The notes under the pieces: model-generated
Seen by the model: the letters and a program-made list of their open reading frames with translations, nothing else
The model's database searches: none
Told to the model about the DNA's origin: nothing
Part shown: positions 24,040 through 35,179 of the stretch, piece after piece
Layout: every line of letters starts with the position of its first letter
How positions within the stretch are numbered: the first letter of the stretch is position 1
DNA from: Hibiscus mutabilis
Lineage: Eukaryota > Streptophyta > Magnoliopsida > Malvales > Malvaceae
Reading direction: 5' to 3'
Assembly: GCA_019671005.1 (NCBI GenBank)
Contig: CM033725.1
Span: forward strand, 38,214,678-38,278,677
DNA length: 64,000 nucleotides
Made by a program: the position numbers and the translations under genes

Positions 24040-25400
24040 CTCTCAAATCTGAAATGGCGTTATGAATCAAGGCATCGGCAACCATATTCGCCTTGCCTGG
24101 ATGATACTCTATCTCACAGTCATAGTCCTTAAGAAGTTCCAACCAACGTTGCTACCTTAGATTAAGCTCCTTCTAGGTGAGGAGATATTTCAGAATCTTA
24201 TGGTCTGTATAGATATAACACTTCTCTATGTAGAGGTAGTGTCTCCAGATCTTGAGAGCAAAGATCACGGCAGCAAGCTCAAGGTCATGGGTAGGGTAGT
24301 TACACTCATGTGATTTCAACTATCGAGACGCATAGGCTACTACATTTCCTTCATGCATTAGAACACATCCCAATCCAATATGAGAAGCGTCACAATAGAT
24401 GATGTAAGCTTTCCCTGAATCAAGTTGAATCAAGATTGGTGCTTCAGTTAACACGGTCTTAAGCTTCTCAAAACTAGACTGTTGGGCCTCACTCCAAACA
24501 AAGGGAACATTATTCCTCAAAAGTTTAGTCAATGGAGCTATGATGATAGAGAAACCCTCAACAAACCTCCGATAATAGCCCGCTAAACCCAAGAAACTTT
24601 AAATCTTAAGAATATTCTTGGGATGCTTCTAGCTTATTATAGCCTCAACTTTCTTCGGATCGACTCGAATACCTTCAGCAGAAACGAAATACCCCAAAAA
24701 CATAACCTCCGAGAGCCAGAACTCACACTTGCTGAATTTATTGTTTCTCTCTTAGAGTTAGCAAAACAATCCGGAGATGTTCCTCATGTTCAACCTCAGA
24801 CTTAGAATAAACTAGAATATCATCTATAAAGACCACAACAAACTGGTCAAGATAGGGTTGAAACACCCTATTCATCATGTTCATAAACGCAAAAGGAGCG
24901 TTAGTCAATCCGAGTGGCATAACAAGGAACTCATAATGCCTGTAGCGTGTCTAGAAAGTTGTCTTAAACACGTCAAAATCCTTAACCTTGAGTTGGTAAT
25001 AACCCGATCACAGGTCTATCTTAGAGAATATCGTAGCTCCCCAAAACTGATCGAAAATATCATCAATACAAGGAAAGGGATACTTATTCTTGATCGTTAG
25101 CTTGTTCACCTTCCGATAATCGATACACAACCGAAGTGTCCCATCATTCTTCTTAACAAAAAGAACAAGGGTTCTCCGTGGTGAAACACTGGCTCGAATA
25201 AAACCCCAATCTAGCCGTTCTTACAACTGTATCTTTAACTCTTTGAGCTCTTCGGTGCCATCCGATAAGGTGTCATAGACACATGAGCGTGCTCGAATAA
25301 ACCTTAATGCCAAACTTAATCTCATCACGTTTTGGCTGTACACCAGGCAATTTTTATGGGAATGCATCCAGAAAGTCTCTCACAAACTGAATCTTTTCCA
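24040..25400 (-). pseudogene. Chromovirus reverse transcriptase and RNase H
   Basis: RT palm pieces: LPLGLTNAPFAFMNMMNRVF and the catalytic VVFIDDILVYS in 24920-24738 (F in place of the usual Y before IDD). The thumb and RNase H start lie in 24592-24320 (GLAGYYRRFVEGFS, FVWSEAQQSSFEKLK, then IIYCDASHIGLGCVL with the catalytic Asp). The remaining RNase H and connection sequence down to about 24040 is frameshifted. The early RT fingers (25400-24921) are readable in patches. Frameshifts and stop codons disable it. Confidence 0.87.
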
Positions 25401-25418
25401 TCCTAGAATCAGACTATC

Positions 25419-26159
25419 TCAGATCAAGAATGTAAGCAAGGTGTCAAACTCAAAGGACCCATTCTTGATCATCTTTTCAACTTTGAGGGCCGTTATCACA
25501 TTAGACAAAAAATCTCTACGCCCACTGTTAAGAACCATCTCATGATCATCAGGAGTTTTTAGGGTTGCCCTCTTCTTTCCACATTCAATATTGACTCGGT
25601 GAACAGACAACCAGTCTATACCGAGAATGAGATTGAACTCCCCAAAATGCAACTCTATTAAATTAGCCAAGAAGATTTCCCCTTGGATCTTAAGAGAATA
25701 GTTTATGTACATTTTGGTGACCTCAACAGAATTACCTATCGGACTGTGTACGGTAACAGCATTAACAGTATCCTCAATAGGAATTTCAATTCCTCTAGAT
25801 ACAGAAATCACAACATATGAATGGGTCGAACCATTATCAAACAGTGAAAAATAAGAGATGGAATGGATAGAAAAGGTACCAGCAATAACGTCTGGCTCAT
25901 TACGATCCTCATTCCTCCTAATAGAATAAACTAACCATGGTTGTCTCGCCCCTGATCCAACTGATCCTCTACTTTGAGCAGGCCTACCCCTACTAGCATA
26001 ACCTGAAGTAACATATCTACCATGTCCTCTCCCCCTAGCAGAAATTTGTACAGATGCCTGAGACTGGCTCAGAACATAAACTAATAGAGGTGAAAGCGAA
26101 CAATCTCTGAAAAGATGCTCAAAAGAATCATATCTGAAACAAGCCCCAGTCTGCCTCAT
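25419..26159 (-). pseudogene. Chromovirus gag zinc knuckle and aspartic protease
   Basis: A 246-codon minus-strand frame. Its start is the end of the gag zinc-finger region (CFRYDSFEHLFRDC, where the second Cys of the C-x2-C pair is Tyr). Then come a basic glycine/arginine-rich stretch (ARGRGHGRYV) and a retropepsin-like domain: FSLFDNGSTHSYV with D-N-G at the catalytic position, and ILGIDWLSVHRVNIEC near the end. These are the expected landmarks of Tekay-type protease. It is cut off by a stop near 25419 before RT. Confidence 0.85.
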
Positions 26160-27082
26160 ACACTTACCCGGATGCCATTTCTTGCAAAAGGAACACTATG
26201 GCACCCCACGAGCACTAGTCAGACCTATAACACTAGCGGTCGAAATAGTAGAAGTAACTGGTCTAGCTCAGGAATAACTCTGACGGTCAAACACATCCCT
26301 GGCCCTCTTCTTAGACTGATTCCCCTGACTGTGCTGAACTGATATAGTCGGTTGCCTCCTACCTCGATCGGTACCCTGAGATTCAAATTGACTTATCTCT
26401 GCCTCATTCCGCTTAGCAATCTTAACTCGTTGAGTAATCTCATTATACTCTTTATCTATATACAAAGCGATACCCGTCTTAATCGTTGGACGCAACCCTT
26501 TCAAAAACCAGTCACATTTTTCTTTCTCTATGGTCACTAGCCTCGAGACATACTGAATCAACCTCATAAACTCTATATCATAATCATTTACGGTCATGTC
26601 ATTATGCTTCATATTCATGCAATCATCCAGACACTTTGCTAAATACTCTGGCCCAACATAACAGTCTCGAAATACCTGTCCAAAATGGTCCCAAGAGATC
26701 TGACTGGCTGGAATAACATTTTCCTCAGCCTTCCACCAATTTTGGGCTTCACCCTGCAACAGTGATACAACAACCCTAAGTTTTCGATCGGTAGGATAAT
26801 CTATCTCAAAAAATAGACGCTGAAGCTTCTTCAGCCAATACTCTGCATCAACCGAACTCATACCAGTCATCCCGGCAGCCAAGAACTCGGTAGATATGGG
26901 TCTCCTGACACCCTTAAACTGGCAAAGATAATGAAGAAACACTTTATGCAGTGTAGCAGTATCCATGCCCACAGTCTCACTATCCCCAGAATCATGTGGA
27001 CCACCACTCTAAGTCTGGTGAACAGGTGGATCCCCACCACCAGTCTAATGTAATCCAGTCTGTTGAGTTTCTGTCTGATCCC
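26160..27082 (-). pseudogene. Chromovirus gag, main part
   Basis: Capsid-type gag core in the frame 26972-26268: EFLAAGMTGMSSVDAEYWLK, then VVSLLQGEAQNWWKAEE, then FGQVFRDCYVGPEYLAKC, the usual retrotransposon gag blocks. Downstream, at about 26200, a degraded CSFCKKWHPGKC-type knuckle follows a stop. Upstream the gene runs to 27082, where it is interrupted by the Tat solo LTR and continues at 30591. The 5-bp duplication ATCCC at both edges shows the interruption is a later insertion. Confidence 0.87.
27078..27082. repeat. Target site duplication ATCCC, left copy
   Basis: ATCCC at 27078-27082 is repeated at 30591-30595 on the other side of the solo LTR. Perfect 5-bp match. Confidence 0.9.
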
Positions 27083-30000
27083 TGTAACAACATTTTTTCC
27101 TTTTTTTCTTCTTTCTAGATAGGGATTAAATCACTTTTGAAATCTTGGCTTAAAGGGATTTCTTTTGGAAACTCTTGTTCCTTTAAAAAATGATTTAAAG
27201 CTTGGAGTCTTCGGTGGCCACTTGGATAAGGTAGGCCGGACACCACAAAACCATATATTCATTTTGAAAGGGCTCGGGAGTTGGTTACGTATGGGAAGAA
27301 TTAGCACCCCCATCACACCCGAAAATTGGTACCAAAATATTTGTTATTTTTAATCGAAGGAAAATGTCGGAATTTGAAAGTGATTTAATTCGATGACCTT
27401 AATTGAAAATTAACCTTAATTGAACAAGCTTTATCAAATTGGTGGGTTCAAATTAATTGGACATTTAATTAATAAGGTTGACGATACACCGGACCATAGA
27501 CTAAACTGACATCGAATAAGACCGACTGTCGTGTTAGTTTAGGGTTTGGATCCCGTACGTCACCTTTATGCATGATGCAACCAATTAAGAAATGATGAAA
27601 TGATCTTGTCGAGTTTTAATTCTACCTTGAGCCGGTAAGGATTAATTCAAATATTTGGTCAACATCCTTTAAGCTTAAACTGTTACGACACAAATATTGG
27701 AATTAATGAATACCTCTCTTTTATGATTTAAATTAATTAACATGCAAAATTAATGAGCCGTATGAATGACAATTAGGGAATGGCAAATAAAGGCACAAAA
27801 ATAAACACAAAAGGACCAACCTAAGACCTAACCTATGAAGGTCCAAATTATGGAAAGTCCAAATGATGATCTAATTATTAATTAGGTGGTTCTAGTGTTT
27901 AATCCTAGGTTAATTACTCTAAAAGGCTAAAACTCTAATAAATTATGATAATTAAATTAAGGCTAATCTCAACCTTGAAGTTCATCTTATCTTAAAAGTT
28001 ATTAAGAAGTGTTCGATTAATTTAATGAATTTAACATTCACTCAAATGAGCCAAGAATGAATTTAAATTCACTAAACTAAATCGAACTCTAATCTAACTA
28101 AGGCTCTTAAAGAAACTAAGCCTAGAATTAACTTAATTAATTTAAGAATCGTGCCCCTATGAGACGAGCACACGATCTAAATTAATTAAACTAATTCCCT
28201 TAACCTAATCTAAAGCCCAAAAACTATTAGCTAGGCCAAAAACATAAGGCCCAAACCACTAAAGCTAGGCCTAAATACATAAAACACATTATCAAAATTA
28301 TACCATATATTTGAAAAACGTATTATTTTGAGAAAACCATATATATTGTATACTTTTATAAAATTACATATATTATATATTTGGAAAAAAAAACTATATC
28401 ATATATTTACAAAAAAAACTATATATGCATTATAAGCCTTATGAAATTATATACTTAAAGAAACATTATAATATCTATGTATTATATAAAAACTTATATT
28501 ATATATTAAAAATATATATATTATATATTTTATAAAAAAAAACTGTCATATCATGTAAGAGCTACATGCTATCTAAAACTATATTATACTTTATATATAT
28601 GAGAAACTACATGCTACATACTTTTATAAAAGTAGGTATTATATATCACACTATATAAATAAATATCATACATATACATATGTTGAAATTAGATGTACAA
28701 AAGGTATATAAAAAACTAAGTAAAAACACATTACATAATATGTGCATATATTAAAACCGCTAAATACTTCACTAACATCAGATCTGAGCTAATTCAAACA
28801 AGGGTGGAAAGAAAATACCCCTAGCCCACTGATTTGGGCTCACCGATAATGGATCCGGAGCGGGTTCAGGCTGGGTCGTGAAATTGGTTGCCCGGTTCGG
28901 ATCTAATAAAGGGATAAACTCCCTTTTATTTCTTTCATTTGCCTCTTTCTTCTTTGATAAACCAAAAAGGAGGAAACTAGGAAACCCTAGCCACCACTCC
29001 TATGAACGGTTGCCGGTCACCGTTCCGCCGTTGCCTCCACCAACTGTTGCCACCCACGTGAAGCTCGTCTCTCCTTCTTCCTTTCTATATCAGAATGACA
29101 TTGCTGAGAACGGCCGGAGTTCCCTGAAATGAAGTAAAAAAATCCCCAACGTTTTCAGGCGTCGATCCAACGCTGCCAACCGTCGGATCTGCACGAAATC
29201 GGAATATATCACTCCCCTCGTCGTGGCGCGTCGGTTCACCGTTGGATCCCCCGTCGCCGGTAGCCAGAGCAGGAGATTTTAAGCATGTCGGCTTCTCCGT
29301 CGTCGATCTAAAGATCCAACCATTGGATTGGCTCAAATCCAAACTATGTTGTTCACCAGGACGTGGGCTCTCCGTTCGCCGTTGGGATTCGCCGGTTGCC
29401 AGAGACCGCCAAAGCCGAGGGTAAGCTTTCTTCCCTTTTCTTTTTTGTTCGAACTAAAAACAGATAAAACCTCAAAAAGAAACCCCCGTCTGTTCTTTGT
29501 ATTGATATATATATATAACCTAGCTTGCTTTCTGATTCAGAGAGAAAAAGATAGAAAAACTCAGGGAAAAACTTTTTCCTTTGCTATTGATGCTCGAATC
29601 TTTTCTGCCCATTACATTGTTTTTTGCTTCGGCTCTTATAGCCAGAAATTACAGTGAAAAAATATATTATGAAATAAAAATCTAAAGTTCTATTTGTTGC
29701 TGAATTTTTGTTGTAATTCCTTGATTGCCCATGTTTTGTTTGTATTCATCTGACCCTCTACTTTTCTTGTTGCTGTGTGAATTTGGCCGGTGGAGAGGGG
29801 ACCAGCTTCGGTTGTTTGTTTGTGGAGCTGAAGCACGGTTCATGTGGGCGGTCGAATGGGGACCAGCAAGGGCTGTACGAGGGTCCGATCTTGGCCATTG
29901 GTAGCTGCTGTGTGGATTTCTTCTGGTTCGAATTTGGGCCATTCGATCACCCTTGATCGGACGGTGGAAGATTAACTTCACAAGGGAGATAGATGTATTA

Positions 30001-30590
30001 GATTAAGGTTTCAGATATATAATTCTGGGCTCAAATTGGGCTTTTGTAATATGTAATTGTTTTTGGTTTTTTTTTTTCAAATGTAATATGGACTGTCATA
30101 AAGTTTGAAGTTGGGCTTTTATTTATAAAATAATATAGTTTATAATTTTTAAACCCTTTTCTGATTTTTAAATAACAATAATAATAATAATAATAATAAT
30201 AATGATAAATATAATAGTAACGAAACATAATAATAATAGCTAATAGCAAGTAATAATAATAGTAACATATAACATAAATGATAGTAATATATAATAAGAT
30301 AATAATATAATACAATGTAATGTACTAGTAATATTTAGGTTTTCTTTTCAAATATAACAATAACATGATAATAAATAGCATACTAGGATAGCAAATGTAA
30401 ATGCTTAATTAAAATAGAATTAGTAACTAATTAATTTTTCTTGGGTTTTTAAGTTTTAATAAAAGGATAAAGTAAACAAAGGCCATAACATTATTTAGAA
30501 AGTAGTAATATATATATATATAAGCCCATTATTGTAAAAACAAAAACGAAAATAAAAACGGTTCCACCCCAGACAAAATTAGTGATTACA
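27083..30590 (-). mobile_element. Tat-3: solo LTR of a Tat-lineage retrotransposon
   Basis: Plus-strand edges are TGTAACAACA (27083) and AGTGATTACA (30590); read on the minus strand it begins TGTAATCACTAATTTTGTC like the Tat-2 and Tat-4 LTRs. It carries the shared late block at 27200-27340. No PBS, gag or pol is attached. A perfect 5-bp duplication ATCCC flanks it, so it is a solo LTR left by recombination between two LTRs of one insertion. At 3508 bp it is the most complete Tat LTR in the window. A short open frame pair near 28878-29657 shows no recognisable domain. An (AAT)n microsatellite lies at about 30174-30203. Confidence 0.92.
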
Positions 30591-30741
30591 ATCCCCCGGC
30601 TACCCCTCCACATTAGCATCATGAATATCATCTTGCTTCTGTGGCAGATCCACAAGAGGTGGAGCATCACTCTACCGCAACTGTACGGCCTCGACCTCAG
30701 CCACGACTATACGCTAATCTAGAGCTCCTACGAGGTGGCAT
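30591..30741 (-). pseudogene. Chromovirus gag, amino-terminal part
   Basis: The minus strand starts MPPRRSSRLAYSRG at 30741, a basic start typical of Tekay gag, then meets a stop. The frame is cut by the solo LTR at 30590. Between it and the PBS lies about 200 bp of leader. Confidence 0.7.
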
Positions 30742-30938
30742 AGTAGTCTATCTACAAAAGAAAATGATCCTAAGATTAGATTCGATACTTGGAGTTTCTA
30801 TTCAAAATATATTAATTTCTTTAAAATAACAAATTTTCCAAAAATTCTCATTTTACCCGAAAACATTTATTATGCATGCAAAAATCATTACCGATTTTAA
30901 AATTACTTTGAGCCTCACAGTTCAAGGGTTGAACCTTT

Positions 30939-30949
30939 CTCTAATACCA
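30939..30949 (-). other. Chromovirus primer binding site
   Basis: The minus strand reads TGGTATTAGAG five bases after the 5' LTR end at 30955. It matches the initiator-methionine tRNA type PBS (TGGTATCAGAG) with one change. Confidence 0.75.
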
Positions 30950-30954
30950 CTAAA

Positions 30955-31332
30955 TGTAACCCCCTAAACCTGGCTTAGAAGAAATAATTTGAACCTAGAA
31001 AGTCGTGTTTAAAAACTTACCCTTCAAGTAATGTTGTTAGGTTTAGAAATTAAATACCTAAAGTAATTGTTAAAAAGGTAATGAAGTGGGAGTTGAAAAG
31101 CCAATTAGGGATGAAAAGTATGAATATATATCCAAGTTAATGGGTAAATTACACATTAAGGGTTCCAAGAGTAACCTGCCTTTCAGATAAGCACCCAAAG
31201 TTTTGAACTTAATAATTAGGTCACCACTTTCACTTAGGGTTTTAAGAAATTAATTTCCAAAAATTTGGGGTTATGAATTGGAGATTTCACAAATTAGGAT
31301 TTTTTATTTAAAGGAAAAATTAGGGTGTTACA
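30955..31332 (-). repeat. Chromovirus 5' LTR, internally deleted
   Basis: Edges TGTAACCCCC (30955) and GGTGTTACA (31332) on the plus strand. Only 378 bp: bases 30961-31085 match 20057-20190 and bases 31085-31330 match 22255-22500. The roughly 2 kb between those segments in the other LTR is absent here. A GAAG junction at about 31083 joins the two parts. Confidence 0.88.
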
Positions 31333-32074
31333 AAAACCATACCGATATGGCTATACCGTTTCGATACGGGTATGTTTTTACACTATGCTCGTTTCGATAC
31401 CCCCTCCAGCGCATCGATATCCCTTTGTACAATGGCTATTTCTTCTTATGGCACGTACTGATATGACTCCTCGTGTACCGATACGGTAGGTTACCAAACT
31501 ACATTTATTGCAAGAAGAAAGCAATCCAACGACCCTATTGATGATCCCAACCACCCAAACGTTTAGAAATCAATGATGGGATATAAAATTAAGTCTCAAA
31601 AGCTTCAACTACAACAAGTCAACAAGTCTAAAGCATTCAAGCACAAATCCAACCATCTTTGAGATATTAGAGTCAAATATTGTAACCCACTTGAGTGTTC
31701 TTCAATTGTATTCATTTTATTCAAGTTTTGGGTTGAGAGTACTTGTAATTGGGCAAATTATTCACCTTTGAGAGGTCTTTCTACATTTTCCATTTTTTCT
31801 TGTAAAAGTGAGTGAACTTGATCAAGCTTTGGGTAGAAAGCTTTGATCGATTGTAACGGTTGCCTCCTTAGCCTAGAAAAGGGGAAGAATTCTTAGTGAA
31901 TTGTTTGAAAACCTTAGTGGGAAGCTAAGGTAGTGGATACAAAGCTTTTTAGAAGCTTGAACCACTATAAATCCTTGTGTCTTCAATTTTTCATTTTCCA
32001 ATCACTTCCCTTCAAATTTTTATTTTCCAATTCACCCTCTATTGGCCTTCTTCAACCGATTGATTATCTCAACA
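31333..32074 (+). repeat. Copia 5' LTR, right piece
   Basis: Aligns with 39893-40628. Contains the last box pairs (31335-31490), the candidate TATA box at 31581, and the LTR end TCTCAACA at 32074. Together with 19596-20052 it makes one LTR, except for about 50 bp missing at the join. Confidence 0.88.
31580..31588 (+). promoter_or_regulatory. Candidate TATA box of the copia LTR (left copy)
   Basis: GATATAAAA, conserved as GATATAAAA at about 40143-40151 in the right LTR. It lies about 90 bp downstream of the last paired box, in the right place for the LTR promoter. Confidence 0.55.
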
Positions 32075-32076
32075 AT

Positions 32077-32090
32077 TGGTGTTAGAGCTA
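32077..32090 (+). other. Copia primer binding site
   Basis: TGGTGTTAGAGCTA begins two bases after the LTR end. It is close to the initiator-methionine tRNA PBS (TGGTATCAGAGC) used by most plant copia elements. Confidence 0.75.
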
Positions 32091-32159
32091 CACTTATTGG
32101 AATGATTAACATCCTCTTGAGTCGATCCGAAAGAGATACATCAATCCACGATCGAGGTC

Positions 32160-33330
32160 ATGACATCTACTTCCGACAATAACTTGTACGAGTCTCAATC
32201 GACCACTAAACCGCCTTTCTTCAATAAGGAAAACTATTCTTGTTAGAAGAATCGAATGAGGCTATTCATCAAACCCAACGATTACCTCATTTGAGATGTA
32301 ATCAAAGACAGACCATCTATCATGATGAAGTAAGAAGGAGAAAGGCAAGTTCCCAAGTTCAAACAAGAAATGACCGATAAAGAAAGGAAGAAGTTGCAAA
32401 TAAACGATAAGGCTTTGCACATACTCTTTTGTGCACTTAGACCGGATGAGTACTCAAAGATTTCTTCTTGTATGAGTGCAAATGAGCTATGGGACAAGCT
32501 CGAGACCACCTATGAAGGCATCATCGATGTAAAAGAGACCAAGATTGAACTCCTCAATTTAAGCTACGAAAATTTCAAGATGGAACTTGATGAGAGCGTC
32601 ACCAAGATATTTGATTGGTTCTCCGTCATAATCAACGATCTCAAAGGCTTCAGGAAGTCATCCTCAAAGACAAGCTTGTTCGGAAGCTCATCTACTCCCT
32701 TCCTAAGTCATGGGATGAAAAAATAACCGTCATCATTGAGGTAAAGAACCTAAAGACTCTGAAGCTCGATGCTCTCATGGGGTATCTCTTAACTCACGAG
32801 ATCATGAAGAAAGGAAGAGAAGATGATAAGAAGAAACAAGAGAAGAAGGTTGAAAAGAATGAAGTAAAGAAGAATAAGATCAAAATTGCTCTCAAAGCTT
32901 CATTGAGGAGAGTGATTCTAGAGTGAGGAAGAAGATGAAGAAATGGCTATGCTAGCCAAACGATTCACTTGGTTCATGAAATCCAACCGGAGAAGAAAGT
33001 TTCATCGAAGAAGGGATTTCAAGAACAAGAACAAAGAGGAAGAGAATGATCAACTTATTTGCTTTGAGTGCAAGAAGCTATGGCACATAAGAACTGAATG
33101 CCCCTAACTCAAAAGGAAGAGCTTCGGGAAGAATAAGAAGCTTAAGGCAAACACTGCTACTTAGAATGATAAGGAATCATTCGATGAAGAGGCCTTTTTC
33201 TCATGGCTCTTGAGGAGGATCCTAAGGTAACCTCTAACTCATCTACATTTGATTTCACTTTCGATGATCTTCAAAAAGCTTACGATGAGTTACAAGAGGT
33301 TTATGAAGAGTTGGTAGAAAATATAAGGAA
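32160..33330 (+). pseudogene. Copia gag
   Basis: Starts MTSTSDNNLYESQS at 32160 and is cut by stops. The main block at 32370-32726 (LQINDKALHILFCAL, ANELWDKLETTYEG, ESVTKIFDWFSVIINDL) is the UBN2-type gag domain found in Sireviruses. A second frame, 32615-32926, carries the continuation IYSLPKSWDEKITVI. At 33061-33105 lies a CCHC-type zinc knuckle, CFECKKLWHIRTECP. The region after it is rich in Lys and predicted coiled-coil heptads, as in SIRE1-type gag. Several frameshifts make it a pseudogene. Confidence 0.87.
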
Positions 33331-33759
33331 TTGATTTTGAAAAACAAGAAAAAAATTTCTAACTTGAAAAACCAAAACGATTCCCTATCAAAAACCAACT
33401 CCAAACTTGAAAAGAAGGTTTTTGATTTACAACAAAAACAAAATGATTTTTAAAAGAAAATCACGATTTAAACAACCATCTTTCCAAAGTTCATGATGAT
33501 CACCAAAGGGAAGTTGGTGATCTCAAAGTTTCTCTAAACAAAGTTGCGAAACATGGTTTTGAAAAATGAAGTTCTTCAAAACCCAACTATATGAAGAGAA
33601 ACTTCAATGGCTACAAATAAAGAAGCTTCCCAAGGCCCTCTAAAGGAAAGACGATTAGAAGTGTGTGGGTTCCAAAAGAACTCATCACATCTAATGATAC
33701 TAGTGTCATTGCTTCTTGGATTCCCAAGAGAACCAATATTTTGGGAGCTAATACTCATG

Positions 33760-35158
33760 GACCCAAAATGATTTAGGTACCAAAAATCAAGACTTAATCT
33801 TTATTTGTAAGGGGAGCATTGCTACATTGCCAAAACTACATGCACAAATTTGTTGTACCTTGATAGTGGATGTTCGAGACACATGACGGGTGACAAGAGT
33901 CAGTTCTTGGAGCTAAAACCAAAGAGTAGAGGAGTAGTGACTTTCGGTGACAACTCTAAAGACCACATTGAAGGAATTGGTTCCATTGGTAATCACTCTT
34001 CCATACTTATTGATAATGTTTTATATGTCAACGGTCTAAAACATAATATTTTGAGCATAAGCCAACTTTGTGACAAAGGTTTCAATGTTCTTTTTGATTT
34101 AAATGGTTGCAAAATTACCAATATTGAAACTAAAAAAATTGTGATCATTGGTCATCGCATAGGAAATATATATATGATGCATTTAGATGACATTCATATT
34201 TCAAATGCATGGTTTGTTGCAAAAGATGAACGTGACTCATGGTTATGGCATAGAAAATTAGGGTATGCAAGCATGAGTGTTTTAGAAAAGTTGGTTTCAA
34301 ATGATCTTGTAAGAGGTTTTCCAAAAATAAAGTTTTCTTTTGATAAAATTTGTAATGTTTGTGCAAAAGGCAAACACAAAAGAGTTTCTTTTAAACCTAT
34401 TAATGATGTTTCTACAAGTAAAATTTTACAATTGATCCACATGGATCTTTTTGGCCCTATTAGAACTATGAGATTGGGTGGAAAATTATATGCATTTGTT
34501 TTAGTTGATGGTTACTCTAGATTTACTTGGGTTCTATTTTTAAATACCAATGATAAGGCTTTAAAAAAATTCATCATGTTTTCAAAAATTACTCAAAATG
34601 ATGTTGATCACTCTATTTCTCACATTAAAAGTGATCATGGAATTGAATTTCAAAATTTAGGTTTTGAGGTTTTTTGTAACTCAAATGGTATAAGCCATAA
34701 TTTTTCCGCTCCTTGCACTCCTTAAAAATGGGATTGTTGAGAGGAAAAATCTTACTTTAGAAGAAATAGCGAGAACCATGTTTTGTGAAAAAAATTTGCT
34801 TAAGTATTTTTGGGCGGAAGCCACAAATACCGCATGTTATATTGTCAACCGAGTAATGATTAAGCCGATTTTAAAGAAAATACCTTATGAGATTTTAAAA
34901 TCCAAAAAGCCTAACATTAGCTATTTTCATCCTTTTGGATGTAAATGTTTTATTTTAAATAATGGAAAAGACAATTTGAGAAAATTTGATGCTAAAAGTG
35001 ACGAAGCTATTTTCTTAGGTTATTCTTTAAACTCTAAAGCCTATTCAATATTTAATAAGAGAACTTTGGTAGTTGAAGAGTCTATTCATGTGGTTTTTGA
35101 TGATAACCTCATTCTGAGGAAGGATTCTTGTGATGATGATGATGTAGGAATTTTTTAA
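33760..35158 (+). pseudogene. Copia protease and integrase
   Basis: The frame at 33850-34725 has the retropepsin site LYLDSGCSRHMTGD, the GAG-pre-integrase zinc region (WLWHRKLGYAS, then CNVCAKGKHKR), and the integrase core Asp residues in IHMDLFGP and IKSDHGIEF. A two-base loss at about 34723 ends the frame; the catalytic Glu segment (GIVERKN) continues in another frame at about 34728-34750. The frame at 34778-35158 holds the integrase C-terminal part (YFWAEATNTACYIVNR, then FHPFGCKCFILN, then AIFLGYSLNSKAYSIFN). It would encode proteolysis and integration functions, but is inactive. Confidence 0.9.
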
Positions 35159-35179
35159 GCCAATAATGGTGGGAAATCA

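Larger units (their letters stand above)
20053..31332 (-). mobile_element. Tekay-like Ty3/gypsy chromovirus, minus strand, nested in the copia LTR
   Basis: Minus-strand order: 5' LTR (31332-30955), PBS, gag (split by a solo LTR), protease, RT, RNase H, integrase, chromodomain, polypurine tract, 3' LTR (22502-20053). A chromodomain at the integrase C-terminus defines the chromovirus branch. The extended gag with a zinc knuckle and the protein motifs fit Tekay/Del. All frames carry stops. It sits inside the copia 5' LTR: sequence left of 20053 and right of 31332 together make that LTR, apart from about 50 bp lost at the site. Confidence 0.88.
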
